64,000 nt of DNA from Verrucomicrobiota bacterium (GTDB lineage Bacteria > Verrucomicrobiota > Verrucomicrobiia > Limisphaerales > JACPZS01): NCBI GenBank assembly GCA_016195385.1, contig JACPZS010000112.1, positions 1 to 64,000 of the forward strand, given 5' to 3'. Made by a program: the position numbers and the translations under genes. Within the stretch, counting starts at the first letter, position 1. The number at the start of each line of letters is the position of its first letter. Below the pieces are notes generated by a model. The model had not been told where the DNA came from, did not search any database, and saw nothing but the letters and a program-made list of their open reading frames with translations. Positions 25,456-35,543 of the stretch are shown here, one piece after another.

Positions 25456-28173
25456 ATGGTTAAACCACCCTGCGGCATTTTGTGGCACGGCCGGCCGGCT
25501 GACGATGTGTTGGCGGCGCTTGATTCCACGCCGAACGGATTGTCCTCGCTGGAAGCCGCACGGCGTCTCGCTGTCAGCGGCGCCAACCAATTGAAGGAGG
25601 CCCTGCGCGTCAGCCCGCTGCGAATCTTTCTTGGCCAGTTCAAGAACCTGATCGTTTGGATTCTCATCGTTGTTGGAATCATCTCTGGTGTGCTTGGCGA
25701 AATCGTTGATGGCATCGCCATTCTCGCCATCGTCGTCCTGAACGCCGTCATAGGATTCTATCAGGAGTACAACGCGGAGAAGTCGATTGCCTCGCTGAAG
25801 AAAATGACTGCGCCACGCGCCAAAGTTCGCCGCGATGGGCGCGTGGCTTCCATTCCAGCGACGGAGATTGTCGAAGGGGATGTCCTCGAGCTCGACGCGG
25901 GTGACCTAGTCGCAGCCGATGCGCGTCTGCTAAAGGCTTCCTCGCTCAAGTGTGTCGAGTCGGCGCTCACCGGTGAGTCGGACGCGGTGACAAAACGAGC
26001 CGTGACGCTGGACAAAGACGGCATCGCCCTCGGCGACCGCGAGAACATGGTTTTCATGGGAACTATCGTCGCCACGGGACAGGGACGCGCCGTAGTCGTG
26101 GCCACGGCGATGAAAACCGAGATTGGCCGTATCGCTGGATTGATTGAAGCGGCGGGTTCCGAAGAGGCCACACCGCTTCAACAGAAATTGGAGGCGTTCG
26201 GACGCATCCTCGTGGGAGTATCAGTCGGCGTTGTGGCGGTCCTGTTCGTGCTCGGCCTGCTGCGGGGGATGGAGTTTTTTGAGATGTTCATGACCTCGGT
26301 CAGCTTGGCGGTAGCCGCTGTTCCCGAAGGTCTGCCTGCCGTCGTCACCGTTTCCCTGGCGCTTGGAGTGCAACGCATGGCGCGGCGACGCGCGCTGGTG
26401 CGCAAGCTGCCTTCAGTCGAAACTCTTGGTTGCACCAACGTCATCTGCACTGACAAGACCGGCACTCTGACGGTCGGCGAAATGACCGTGCGCCAGCTCC
26501 ATGTCGGCGGCCAAACCTACGAAGTCACCGGTGAGGGTTACGGGCCGCATGGTGAAGTGCGGTTGGAGGGAGAGTCTTCCGCCCCGCCTCGGGCAGCACC
26601 GTTGTTGGAGTTGGCGACCGTTCTCATTGGCTCCAACAACGCGCATCTCGTCCTCGAAGACGGGACTTGGAAGGTCGTGGGTGATCCGACCGAAGGCGCG
26701 TTGCTTTCGGTCGGTCACAAGGCCGGGGGCAGCAAGGAGCGCATCGACCTCGAACTGCCGAAGCGACACGAAATTCCCTTCGACTCCGACCGCAAGCGCC
26801 GCACGGTCGTCCGCCAGATGCCCGACGGGCGGTTGCGCGCCTTCATCAATGGAGCGCCTGACATGCTGCTGCCGCATTGCACGAAGATTTATGCCGAGGG
26901 GGGCGTTCGAGTGATGACCGAGGCGGACCGGCAGCACATTATTGCGCAATGTACTACGATGGCGGAGCAAGCTTTACGAGTGCTTGGCTCGGCTTATCGT
27001 GACGTGGAAGAGCTTACGCCGGCTCGCCTGATTCCCGAAGTAGTTGAGCGCGACCTGGTGTTCGTCGGCCTCGCTGGCTTGCATGACCCGCCGCGTCCGG
27101 AGGCAAAGGAGGCGGTGGCGAAATGTCGGCGGGCCGGGATTCGTGTGGTGATGATCACGGGGGACCATCCACACACCGCCATGGCCATTGCCCGTCAGCT
27201 TGGCATTGCCTCGGATGGCGACGCGGTCATCGCCGGGCCAGAGTTGGATAAAATCACGGACGAAGAACTGTGCCGCCGCGCGGCAACGATCACGGTTTAT
27301 GCCCGCGTCACCGCCGAGCACAAACTCCGCATCATCCGCGCCTGGCAAACCAACGCTGCGGTGGTCGCCATGACCGGTGACGGCGTGAACGATGCGCCGG
27401 CCATCAAACAGGCCGACATCGGCATCGCCATGGGCCGCAGTGGCGCCGAAGTTACCAAGCAGGCTTCGGACATGATTATCGCCGACGACAACTTCGCCTC
27501 CATCGTCGCCGCCGTCGAAGAAGGCCGTGGCATCTACGACAACATCCGCAAAACTCTGCAATACCTCCTGGCCGGCAACACCGGTGAATTACTGCTGATG
27601 ACTTTCTGTGTAGTCGCTGGACTTCCGACACCGTTGCTGCCGATTCAGTTGCTCTGGATTAACCTTGTCACCGACGGTCTGCCCGCGCTTTGTCTGGCCA
27701 TCGATCCGATCGACCCGGACGTGATGAAACGCCGCCCGCGCCCCCGTGCCGAGCGCATCACCGAGGGTGGCTTCCTCAGCGCGATGTTTCTCACCGGTGT
27801 ACTCACCGCCGCGATTTCATTCGCGGTTTATTTGTACGGTTTAGAGAACAGGAATGTGGAATTTGCCCGGACTCACGCTTTCACCACACTGGTGTTCGCT
27901 GAACTTTTGCGCTCGTTCGGTGGCCGTAGCGAGAGCAAGCCGGTTTGGCGTGTCTCGCTGTTTTCCAACTTGAATCTCGCGCTGGTCGTGGCGGCTTCGT
28001 TCGGTCTCCAACTGTGGAGCCACCACAGCACGACCTTCGCCCGCTTCCTCAAAACTTCTCCCGTGCCGGCGACTGACTGCGCCGTGCTCCTGGCTGTTTC
28101 CGCATTGCCGCTGATCTGGCTGGAACTCGCCAAAGTGATTCGGTTGCGCTCAAGAAGAGGTCTTCCCCAATAA
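25456..28173 (+). CDS. Cation-transporting P-type ATPase (P2A, Ca-pump-like TM4)
   Basis: The protein of about 905 residues shows cation_ATPase_N ([19 protein letters not shown]), an actuator domain with [11 protein letters not shown], and the TM4 motif [22 protein letters not shown]. The phosphorylation motif [13 protein letters not shown] (Asp near residue 332) is followed by [40 protein letters not shown] and the C-terminal transmembrane domain. The VPEGLPA context is typical of SERCA-like and PMR1-like Ca/Mn pumps, unlike the VPEGLLPT of the other ATPase at 10360-13284. The start is uncertain: I take the ATG at 25456, with a GTG at 25426 possible. It is divergent from the stress operon. 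Confidence 0.92.
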   Translation: MVKPPCGILWHGRPADDVLAALDSTPNGLSSLEAARRLAVSGANQLKEALRVSPLRIFLGQFKNLIVWILIVVGIISGVLGEIVDGIAILAIVVLNAVIGFYQEYNAEKSIASLKKMTAPRAKVRRDGRVASIPATEIVEGDVLELDAGDLVAADARLLKASSLKCVESALTGESDAVTKRAVTLDKDGIALGDRENMVFMGTIVATGQGRAVVVATAMKTEIGRIAGLIEAAGSEEATPLQQKLEAFGRILVGVSVGVVAVLFVLGLLRGMEFFEMFMTSVSLAVAAVPEGLPAVVTVSLALGVQRMARRRALVRKLPSVETLGCTNVICTDKTGTLTVGEMTVRQLHVGGQTYEVTGEGYGPHGEVRLEGESSAPPRAAPLLELATVLIGSNNAHLVLEDGTWKVVGDPTEGALLSVGHKAGGSKERIDLELPKRHEIPFDSDRKRRTVVRQMPDGRLRAFINGAPDMLLPHCTKIYAEGGVRVMTEADRQHIIAQCTTMAEQALRVLGSAYRDVEELTPARLIPEVVERDLVFVGLAGLHDPPRPEAKEAVAKCRRAGIRVVMITGDHPHTAMAIARQLGIASDGDAVIAGPELDKITDEELCRRAATITVYARVTAEHKLRIIRAWQTNAAVVAMTGDGVNDAPAIKQADIGIAMGRSGAEVTKQASDMIIADDNFASIVAAVEEGRGIYDNIRKTLQYLLAGNTGELLLMTFCVVAGLPTPLLPIQLLWINLVTDGLPALCLAIDPIDPDVMKRRPRPRAERITEGGFLSAMFLTGVLTAAISFAVYLYGLENRNVEFARTHAFTTLVFAELLRSFGGRSESKPVWRVSLFSNLNLALVVAASFGLQLWSHHSTTFARFLKTSPVPATDCAVLLAVSALPLIWLELAKVIRLRSRRGLPQ

Positions 28174-28256
28174 GTCGCTTCATGCCTGGGCGGACTGAGG
28201 AGTGAGTGCCTGTCCCGGGTTTGGATGACTTCAAACTGCCGGATACGCGGAAAGCT

Positions 28257-28946
28257 TCACCGCCGCAGATCGCTCTCGACATTGCCATCGCGGAGGCGGA
28301 TGGCGCGTTTGGCGTGGCGGGAGATGGATTCGTCGTGCGTAACCAGGATCAAAGTCTTTCCCAAGGAATTCAGTTCATCAAAGACTTTGAGGATGTCCGC
28401 TCCAGACCGTGAATCGAGGTTGCCCGTCGGCTCATCGGCCAGGATGACCAGCGGGTCATTCACCAGCGCGCGCGCGATGGCGACGCGCTGCTGCTGGCCG
28501 CCGGAAAGCTCGAACGGCTTGTGATCGAAGCGATCCTTCAAGCCCACCAGCGCAGCCAGGTCTTTCGCGAGCGCACGGCTGTCGCCTTCCGGCCAGCCTT
28601 GATAGTAGAGCGGAATTTCGATGTTCTCCACGACCGTCAACTGCTGGATCAAATTGTAGGACTGGAAAATGAAGCCGAGACGCGCGCCGCGGATGCTGGA
28701 CAACGCATCGTCCGTCATCCGCGAAACATCTTCGCCGCCGAGCAGGAAACGACCGGACGTGGGGCGATCCAGGCAGCCGAGCAGATTGAGCATGGTGGAT
28801 TTGCCGCAGCCCGATGGCCCCATGATGCTGATGTATTCGCCGGCAAAAAAATCGAGCGAGACACCACGCAACGCCTCGACCGTGACCGGCCCCATCTGGT
28901 AGGTCTTGCGCACGTCTTCAAATTTTACGATGCAGTCGTTGGGCAT
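28257..28946 (-). CDS. ABC transporter ATP-binding protein (MacB/LolD-type)
   Basis: The 229-residue ATPase has Walker [10 protein letters not shown] near residue 45, Q-loop FQSYNLI near 95, signature [15 protein letters not shown] near 145, Walker [14 protein letters not shown] near 167 and the switch His in LVTHD. It belongs to the MacB/LolD/FtsE-like group, whose partners are FtsX-type permeases. It is the last gene of a run with TolC- and HlyD-like genes (66 bp gap), so a tripartite exporter is expected. No permease follows; the next gene converges from the other strand 83 bp away. Confidence 0.92.
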   Translation of the reverse strand: MPNDCIVKFEDVRKTYQMGPVTVEALRGVSLDFFAGEYISIMGPSGCGKSTMLNLLGCLDRPTSGRFLLGGEDVSRMTDDALSSIRGARLGFIFQSYNLIQQLTVVENIEIPLYYQGWPEGDSRALAKDLAALVGLKDRFDHKPFELSGGQQQRVAIARALVNDPLVILADEPTGNLDSRSGADILKVFDELNSLGKTLILVTHDESISRHAKRAIRLRDGNVESDLRR

Positions 28947-29012
28947 GGCTGTGATTGAGGTGGCGCAGTCGGGAGCGAACAGGGCAGGGGGCTAAGTCAT
29001 TTGTGGCTCCGG

Positions 29013-30941
29013 CTATTTTTTCTCCGGAGTGGCTTTGGCGGCCGGGGTCGCGGCAGCCGCCTTTGGTTGCGCCGCCGGCGTTTTGTCGCTGACTTCTTTT
29101 TCCTTGGCCTCGGGTGAATGCAAATAAACCTTTTCCCCCTCGGTCAGCCCTTTCTTCACTTCAATGAATTCATCGTTGAATTCGCCGATCTCCAGCTCGC
29201 GCCGCTGCTGGCCGGTTCCCTTCGCGACGTAGCAATACTGTTTGCCGTCCTCGGGAGTCACGGACTGGATCGGCACATAGACGACGTCGCTCAGATTCTT
29301 GACGAGGATTTCCACCTTCGCGCTCATGCCGGGCTTGAGCCAGTCGTGGACGCCCATGATGTCAATCGTGGTCAAATATTCCTTCAAATCCGGATTCATC
29401 CAGCGGCCTTGCGAATCGGGCAGCACGGCGACTTTCGTCACTTCGCCGGAAAGTTTCTTATCCGGCACGGCATCGACGGTGATGCGCACTTTCTGGCCTT
29501 TGGAAATTTTTTTGATGTAGGTTTCGTGGACGCGAACTTTGACGGCCATGCGCGTCATGTCCGGGATGGTGATGATGGGCTGCTGCTCGCGCACGAGCGA
29601 GCCTTCGCGAATTGGCTCCTGACCGTACCAATAATAATTCATGTTGCCGCCCCCATAGACCACGAGGCCGGTTTTCTTTGCCTTGATGACGCACTTGTCA
29701 ACCTGGTCGGTGAGTTCCTTCATCTGGCGGACTTCGAGTTCGTAGCGGCCTTGGGCTGACTTCATCTTCGCCTCGGCTTGCGCGAGTTTGGAAATCGCGC
29801 CCTTGCGCGAACGCTCCAATTCGCGCGCGGCTTCGATGTATTTGGAAAGCGACTCTTCCGCCGATTTGGGAAATTCGTATTTCAAAAACAGCGTGCGCGC
29901 CGTCTCGGCCGTCTCGGCTTTGATTTGATCGCTTTCGAGATTGTACTGGTCGGTTTCCAAATCGTTCTTGGTGACAAATCCCTTGTCGAACAGCCGCTTG
30001 GTTCCTTCGAACTTGCTTTTGGAAATGCCGAGCGACTTTTGCGCCTGTTGGAAATCGTCCTCCACCTTGCGAATCTTCTGCTTGGCCTCGCCATCGCCCA
30101 GTTGTTCGACTTTCGCATATTTCATGAAGTCGATGTTGAGCTTGTTGGTGAACGATGCGGAAGCTGAAGCGGCGGCCTTTTTCCCGACCGGATCCGTCGG
30201 CAAGCTGGGCGGCGTGATCGTCCGTGCTGGCACCGAGTCATTGGATGCCGGTTTGGATGGAAAAACGCCACTGGAGGACGATAAAACAACCGGCGGCGCT
30301 CCATCCGTGAACTGAATCGTTACCGGAGTTTTTTCCACTGGCGGCGCGTTCGTGTTTCCCAAAACTGGCGGAACTGTTTTCTCCAGCTTGTTGGTGAAAG
30401 TCGGATTGGTTTCCGCCGCGAGATCGAGCTGGTCGATGATTTCCTGCCCGACCGAAGCGCCCATGAATTTGTCAAAATCCATCCGCGCGAATTTCGCCTT
30501 CTGCTCGGCGGCTTTCACGTCGCTCAAATTTTGGTTCAACTGAATTTCGTAGGACTCTTCGGCTTCTTTGAGCGAGGCGACGGTGCCTTGAAACTGGATG
30601 TCCTGCTGGTTGATCTGTTTTTTCAGTTCCGACGAATCCAGTTCGACAAGCAACTTGCCGTTCTTCACATCGTCTTCGGTGACTTGATAGCCTTCCTCGA
30701 CGATCTTCAAAATTTTCACGCCCTGATAGCCGCGCACTTCGCACTTGATGTCCTGCGACTCCAGCGCCTCCAGACTGCCGCCCACGAGGACGTTAATTTC
30801 CAGCGGGCCGCGCCGCGCGGTGAACGTCGTGCCGCTGATGGCGATTTTACCGCGACCGAAAACGGCGTAGAGCGCCGCGGCGACCAGAATTAACGTGACG
30901 GTCTTGAGCCAAAGCGGAGTCCGTGAAATGAATTTCAGCAT
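29013..30941 (-). CDS. HlyD/MacA-type periplasmic adaptor of an efflux system
   Basis: The 642-residue protein starts with a signal anchor (LWLKTVTLILVAAALYAVF). It then has a barrel-sandwich half (LVGGSLEALESQDIKCEVRG, GKLLVELDSSELKKQI), a long coiled coil with a Pro/Thr-rich interruption, the second lipoyl half (CVIKAKKTGLVVYGGG), and beta-barrel and membrane-proximal domains (TVDAVPDKKLSGEV, VPIQSVTPEDGKQYCYV). It links an inner-membrane ABC exporter to TolC. It is longer than MacA (about 370) because of the extended hairpin. The tail is Ala/Lys-rich. I start it at the ATG at 30941, 1 bp after the TolC stop. Confidence 0.88.
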   Translation of the reverse strand: MLKFISRTPLWLKTVTLILVAAALYAVFGRGKIAISGTTFTARRGPLEINVLVGGSLEALESQDIKCEVRGYQGVKILKIVEEGYQVTEDDVKNGKLLVELDSSELKKQINQQDIQFQGTVASLKEAEESYEIQLNQNLSDVKAAEQKAKFARMDFDKFMGASVGQEIIDQLDLAAETNPTFTNKLEKTVPPVLGNTNAPPVEKTPVTIQFTDGAPPVVLSSSSGVFPSKPASNDSVPARTITPPSLPTDPVGKKAAASASASFTNKLNIDFMKYAKVEQLGDGEAKQKIRKVEDDFQQAQKSLGISKSKFEGTKRLFDKGFVTKNDLETDQYNLESDQIKAETAETARTLFLKYEFPKSAEESLSKYIEAARELERSRKGAISKLAQAEAKMKSAQGRYELEVRQMKELTDQVDKCVIKAKKTGLVVYGGGNMNYYWYGQEPIREGSLVREQQPIITIPDMTRMAVKVRVHETYIKKISKGQKVRITVDAVPDKKLSGEVTKVAVLPDSQGRWMNPDLKEYLTTIDIMGVHDWLKPGMSAKVEILVKNLSDVVYVPIQSVTPEDGKQYCYVAKGTGQQRRELEIGEFNDEFIEVKKGLTEGEKVYLHSPEAKEKEVSDKTPAAQPKAAAATPAAKATPEKK

Positions 30942-30942
30942 A

Positions 30943-32649
30943 TCAATTTGGTTTTGCCTCGGCGACCTCCTGCCACTGGCCGTTTTCTTTGATGAACAGG
31001 ATCCCCATGTTGTTCCAGAATTGCAACCGGGCAATCGTGTGCCCGACCAGCGCGGACGTGCGACCGTTGCGTGACGCAATCAGCGCCGTCTGTGCATCGA
31101 CGAGTTCGCGCCCGGTGACCTTGCCCAGCTCGGCGCGCAACTCCTGCTCCTCGACGCGCCGCTCGGCGAGTTTCACGCCCAGTTCGCTGATTTCAAAATT
31201 ACGCTTCGCCTGATCGAGGCTGCGCCAACTTTCAAAGACGTTGAGCCGGAGTTGATCCTCCTGCAATTCAAGCTGGCGCGCTGCCTGTTCCTTTTGAATC
31301 AACGCGGCCCGGTAGCGGTTGCGCTCTGCTTTGCGATCCAATGCGAAATCCATGCTCAGTCCCGCGGAGCCGCGTGCCCGGCTGGTGTCCAAATCGAATG
31401 GGTTATTGCTGCCCGGCTTGCTGTCCACGTTGCCCGAAACCACGAGATCCAGGCGCGGCTTGAGGGCGTTGGCGGCGATCCCGACCTGGCGGTCAACGTC
31501 CTGTTTGCGGTCGCGAAAATTTGCCAAGTCCAGCCGGCTTGTGAACGCCACCGACACCGCGTCCTCCGGGAGGATGTTCGGGTGCGCGATTTTCAATTGC
31601 GTCAGTTCCGCGTCATCCAGGATGATTTTCGCTTTCGCCGGCAGGCCGAGCAACAGTTTGAACTGGTCGAGATTCTGGCGGTACGTCCGCACGGCGCTGA
31701 TCCAATTCCCTTCGGAAGACAGCGCGGCTTGTTCCAATTGGCCGAGGTCGGCCAGCGCGGCGCGGCCTTCCTTCGCCAGGGCGCGGCCGCGTTCGGCATT
31801 CAACAAAAAATTCTGATAGCCTTGATAGGCGTTGCGCATGGCGTCGCGCGCGCCGAGCACGCCGTAATACGATTGCGCGATGCGGACGGCGAAGTCTTTG
31901 CGAAACTGCGTGAAGTCGCGCAAAGCGTAAAGCAGGTTGCGCTCGCCCTGCGTCAGATTTTCCATCGCGACCTTGTAGCCGAAGCCGCGCAGGAGTGGTT
32001 GCGTGAGCGTCGCGGCCAGGGACGAGCGGATGAACAAGCCCGCGTCGCCGCTGAGAAAGCGCAGGAAGTCGATGCTGAAGCTGTTCGCAAGTTGTGCGCC
32101 GCTGCGCAGAAGGATGCTGGAACCAACATTGCCGCCGCCGCTCACGTTGTATTGCTGGACGACCGTCGTGTCCTGTTCCAGCAACGAAGTCTGCGTGCCG
32201 GCGGCGCGGTCGATGGCCCGCGCCACGTCGATGGGCTGGTTCTGTGCGCGGGTGTTGCCGGCGCCGGAAAAGATCGGCGTGTAGGAATGCCGAACCAGCG
32301 CCAGATCGAGAGCGCGCAAGTAAAGCAATTCCTTCTGGGCTTGATAGTCGCGGGAGTGGTTGACGCCGAGCGCCAGCGCCTTTTCCAGCGAAAGCACCCG
32401 GGCGTCGCGCTCCAGTTCGTTTTCCGCGCCGAGAAATTTTTCAATTATTTCACTGCGCGGCAGTTCTTCCAACGACGCCAGCGCTTTCTGCTCGATGGTG
32501 AAATTGGGATCCATGTTCGGCACCGCCGGCGTCTTCTCGGCGATGAGCCGGGCGGCCTCGCGATCCGCCGATTTGCGGTAATGCGCAGTGCCGCAACCCG
32601 CCAGCGCCAGCGCCGCAACACCACCGATGATGAAAGCCATCCACTTCAT
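30943..32649 (-). CDS. TolC-family outer-membrane efflux lipoprotein
   Basis: The 568-residue protein has a lipoprotein signal with lipobox LAGC (Cys near residue 19). Two outer-membrane efflux protein repeats follow: ALALGVNHSRDYQAQKELLYLRAL and the second half beginning DAVSVAFTSRLDLANFRDRKQD. Helical repeats such as RRVEEQELRAELGKVTGRELVDAQTAL close each half. It forms the outer-membrane channel for the adjacent HlyD-like adaptor and ABC ATPase, and is the first gene of that operon. It is longer than typical TolC (about 450-490), with an N-terminal extension after the lipobox. Confidence 0.88.
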   Translation of the reverse strand: MKWMAFIIGGVAALALAGCGTAHYRKSADREAARLIAEKTPAVPNMDPNFTIEQKALASLEELPRSEIIEKFLGAENELERDARVLSLEKALALGVNHSRDYQAQKELLYLRALDLALVRHSYTPIFSGAGNTRAQNQPIDVARAIDRAAGTQTSLLEQDTTVVQQYNVSGGGNVGSSILLRSGAQLANSFSIDFLRFLSGDAGLFIRSSLAATLTQPLLRGFGYKVAMENLTQGERNLLYALRDFTQFRKDFAVRIAQSYYGVLGARDAMRNAYQGYQNFLLNAERGRALAKEGRAALADLGQLEQAALSSEGNWISAVRTYRQNLDQFKLLLGLPAKAKIILDDAELTQLKIAHPNILPEDAVSVAFTSRLDLANFRDRKQDVDRQVGIAANALKPRLDLVVSGNVDSKPGSNNPFDLDTSRARGSAGLSMDFALDRKAERNRYRAALIQKEQAARQLELQEDQLRLNVFESWRSLDQAKRNFEISELGVKLAERRVEEQELRAELGKVTGRELVDAQTALIASRNGRTSALVGHTIARLQFWNNMGILFIKENGQWQEVAEAKPN

Positions 32650-32816
32650 GATTGTCCCGACAATAGAAGGTGTTCCACGCCGCTGTGTTCAATCTTTTGT
32701 TTATCCATTTTCAATTCTGCCCTGCGTGGCTGGACACTTTGACCGCGCTGCCGCTCCAAGCGCATGAAAGGTTCCGCAGGAATTTGAACCGGCTTGCCAG
32801 GCGTCGCTGGCAAGTA

Positions 32817-33626
32817 TCATTTGCCTTGGCGCTGCCGCGATGGATTCAACACGCTGTGCCGTCCGACGAAACAGCTTTGGGCAATCGCCTGCGAGATAAA
32901 TTCCTTGGCGCGGGCAACGGCCTCCGGCAGCGCGCGACCGAGCGCGAGGTGCGCCGTGATCGCGGCGGAATATGTACAGCCGGTGCCGTGCGTCGCGACG
33001 CCGCGAATGAACGGCGCGGTCAGGAGCAATTCGCTCTTGCCGTCAAAAAAAATGTCCACCGCGTCACGCGACTCGCGCAAATGACCACCTTTGACGAGCA
33101 CAGCGCAACCGTATTGGCGCTGGAGCAGTCGTGCGGCGGTGCGCAAGTCTTCGGGCGTCGAAATTTTCCGGCCAGTGAGGAACTCTGCTTCGTCGAGATT
33201 GGGCGTGATGAGCGTCGCAAGCGGAAGCAGGCGTGTCTTGAGCGCGATCATTGCCGCGGGTCTGAGCAACGCTGCACCGCTGGTGGCGATCATGACGGGA
33301 TCGACGATGAGTGGCGGGCGCTTCGGCTGGCGGAAAAAATCCGCGACGATGTCGATGATCGACGCCGAGTACAACATGCCGGTCTTCACCGCCGTCGGAG
33401 GAAGCTCCGCGAACACGGCTTCGAGTTGCGCGCGGACGATCGCTGGCCGGCACGCTTGGATGGCGCGGACTTCGCGCGGATTTTGCGCCGTGACGCAGGT
33501 GACGGCGCTGGTTCCATGCACGCCGAGCGCGGCGAAAGTTTTCAGATCGGCTTGGAGACCCGCGCCACCGCCGCTGTCGGAGCCGGCGATTGTGAGCGCG
33601 ATGGGAATTGTTAGTCGCTTCGACAT
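32817..33626 (-). CDS. thiD: Hydroxymethylpyrimidine/phosphomethylpyrimidine kinase
   Basis: The 269-residue ribokinase-fold protein begins with the ThiD signature IALTIAGSDSGGGAGLQADLKTFAA. It also has GVHGTSAVTCVTAQN, AVKTGML, VDPVMIATSG, TPNLDEAEFLTG, LVKGGH and the catalytic-loop motif THGTGCTYSAAI. It phosphorylates HMP and HMP-P for thiamine synthesis. The length is normal for the family (about 265). It appears monocistronic, divergent from polX, with 125 bp between the starts. Confidence 0.96.
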   Translation of the reverse strand: MSKRLTIPIALTIAGSDSGGGAGLQADLKTFAALGVHGTSAVTCVTAQNPREVRAIQACRPAIVRAQLEAVFAELPPTAVKTGMLYSASIIDIVADFFRQPKRPPLIVDPVMIATSGAALLRPAAMIALKTRLLPLATLITPNLDEAEFLTGRKISTPEDLRTAARLLQRQYGCAVLVKGGHLRESRDAVDIFFDGKSELLLTAPFIRGVATHGTGCTYSAAITAHLALGRALPEAVARAKEFISQAIAQSCFVGRHSVLNPSRQRQGK

Positions 33627-33751
33627 GCAGCGAAGCTAGCGTGGCCGAGAGTTGGAGAACAGCAGATTGAAAATGGGAGTTCGTTTTTTGGGAATTTGCA
33701 AGTCGCTAGTTCCTGCTTTCCTGAGTTCCAACTTCGCCGTTAAATGGCCGC

Positions 33752-35377
33752 ATGGACAAAGAACAAGTCGCGGCCGTGCTCGCGGAGATCGGAACGCTGC
33801 TGGAATTGAAAGGCGAAAATCCTTTCAAGACGCGTGCCTACGTGAACGCCGCGCGAACGCTGGAGGGTTTGAGCGAGCCGCTGGAAAAAATCATCGCCGA
33901 AGAGCGCCTCGGCGAAATCAAAGGCATCGGCGACGCGCTCCAGAAAAAAATCACCGACCTCGTCACGACCGGCAAGCTCGCTTACTACGACGAGTTGAAG
34001 GCGTCGATTCCCGCCGGGATGGTCGCGATGCTGCAGATTCCCAGCCTGGGGCCGAAGAAAATCAAAGCGCTTCACGACAAGCTGCAGATTGAAAGCATTG
34101 AGCAATTGGAGCAGGCGTGCAAAGAGGGCAGGGTGGCCACGCTCGATGGCTTCGGCGAAAAAACGCAGACGAAGTTGCTTGAGGGAATCCAATTCCGCCG
34201 CACCTACGCGTCGCGACATCACTTGAGCGACGCGCTGGTCGTGGCGGAGCCGGTGCTGGAAAGTTTGCGCGGGCATCCGGACGTGATTCGCTGCAGCACG
34301 GCGGGCAGCGTGCGGCGGTTCAAGGAAGTCATCGGCGATATTGATTTCCTGGCGTCGAGCAAGAAACCGGCGGCGGTGATTGAATTTTTCACGAGCCAGC
34401 CCGGCGTGTTGAGCGTGAGCGCGAAGGGCGAGACGAAGGCGAGCGTGGTGTTGACCGGCGGCATCCAGGCCGACTTGCGCGTGGTGAGCGACGCGGAGTT
34501 TCCGTTTGCGCTCGCGTATTTCACCGGGAGCAAGGAGCATAACATCGCGATGCGCCAGCGCGCGATCCAGCGCGGGCTGCGGCTGAATGAATACGGTTTG
34601 TTCAAATCGACGGAGGAGACGCGCGATCCAAAATTGCTCGTTGAGTGCCGGAGCGAAGAGGAGATTTTCTGGAGCGACGGTCGCGGTACGTTGGAGGAAA
34701 TCGCCGCCCACATGCACGAACTGGGCTGCGACTATTGGGCAATCACGGATCACTCGAAGGCGTCGTTTCAGGCAAACGGACTCGATGCCGCGCGGCTGCG
34801 CGAGCAAATCAAGGAAGTCAAACGGATCAACGAGCAGTTTGCAGAGGAGGGGAGCGACTTCCGTCTTTTGAGCGGCACCGAGGTGGACATTTTGAAGGAG
34901 CGGCTCGATTTCGACGACGACCTGCTGGCGGAACTCGATGTGGTCGTCGCGAGCCTGCACGTCGCGGGCAGCGACGAGGCGGATAACACGAAGCGCCTGA
35001 TCGCAGCGGCGGAAAATCCGCACGTCCACATGCTCGGTCATTTGACTGGCCGGCTCTTGCTCGAGCGCGAGGCTTACAAGGTGAACCAGCAGGCCGTCAT
35101 CGATGCCTGCGCCGAAACCGGTACATGGATTGAACTCAACGCCAATCCCTATCGCTTCGATTTGGATTGGCGGCTCTGGCCGTACGCCAAAAGCAAAGGC
35201 GTGAAATGCGTCATCAACTGCGACGCGCATCGCAACGAGCACGCGGGATTTTTGCGGCTTGGCGCGGGCATCGCGCGTAAAGGCTGGCTGACGAAGGCCG
35301 ATGTGGTGAACACGCTGCCGTTGCCAGCTTTGCTGAAGGAGTTGGGTAAGAAAAACCGCCACCCGAAGCGCAAATGA
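33752..35377 (+). CDS. polX: Family X DNA polymerase (PolX) with a damaged PHP exonuclease domain
   Basis: The 541-residue protein has the PolX order. The N-terminal 8-kDa and HhH region contains GIGDALQKKI and SLGPKKIKALH. The nucleotidyltransferase palm has GDIDFLASS (Asp pair near residue 199) and a third Asp in GIQADLRVV. The C-terminal PHP region has AITDHS, GTEVDIL, VASLH, HMLGHLTGR and NCDAHRNEHAG. Typical bacterial PolX is about 570-580 residues. Here EEEIF joins directly to WSDGRGTLEEI near residue 309, so about 35 residues, including the DLHxHT motif that supplies the first PHP metal ligands, are missing. The 3'-5' exonuclease is therefore probably weak or absent. Confidence 0.92.
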   Translation: MDKEQVAAVLAEIGTLLELKGENPFKTRAYVNAARTLEGLSEPLEKIIAEERLGEIKGIGDALQKKITDLVTTGKLAYYDELKASIPAGMVAMLQIPSLGPKKIKALHDKLQIESIEQLEQACKEGRVATLDGFGEKTQTKLLEGIQFRRTYASRHHLSDALVVAEPVLESLRGHPDVIRCSTAGSVRRFKEVIGDIDFLASSKKPAAVIEFFTSQPGVLSVSAKGETKASVVLTGGIQADLRVVSDAEFPFALAYFTGSKEHNIAMRQRAIQRGLRLNEYGLFKSTEETRDPKLLVECRSEEEIFWSDGRGTLEEIAAHMHELGCDYWAITDHSKASFQANGLDAARLREQIKEVKRINEQFAEEGSDFRLLSGTEVDILKERLDFDDDLLAELDVVVASLHVAGSDEADNTKRLIAAAENPHVHMLGHLTGRLLLEREAYKVNQQAVIDACAETGTWIELNANPYRFDLDWRLWPYAKSKGVKCVINCDAHRNEHAGFLRLGAGIARKGWLTKADVVNTLPLPALLKELGKKNRHPKRK

Positions 35378-35543
35378 ACTCCCCCCGGCACGGGCTTTCC
35401 AACCGTAACCGCCTCGGCCGGCGGCCGTGTCGCGCGGTTTGCGAGATGGGATTGCCGGAATTCGAGAAAAGTTTGTGATGGCATTCACCCCGGCGGCGAG
35501 TTAATAACTCCCCCGAACCAGCACGGACGAAGATGTTGTAATC

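Noticed and set aside
25059-25751. Minus-strand 230-codon frame between the CBM48 gene and the P-type ATPase
   Set aside because: It overlaps the ATPase N-terminus antisense and has no motif or plausible start context.
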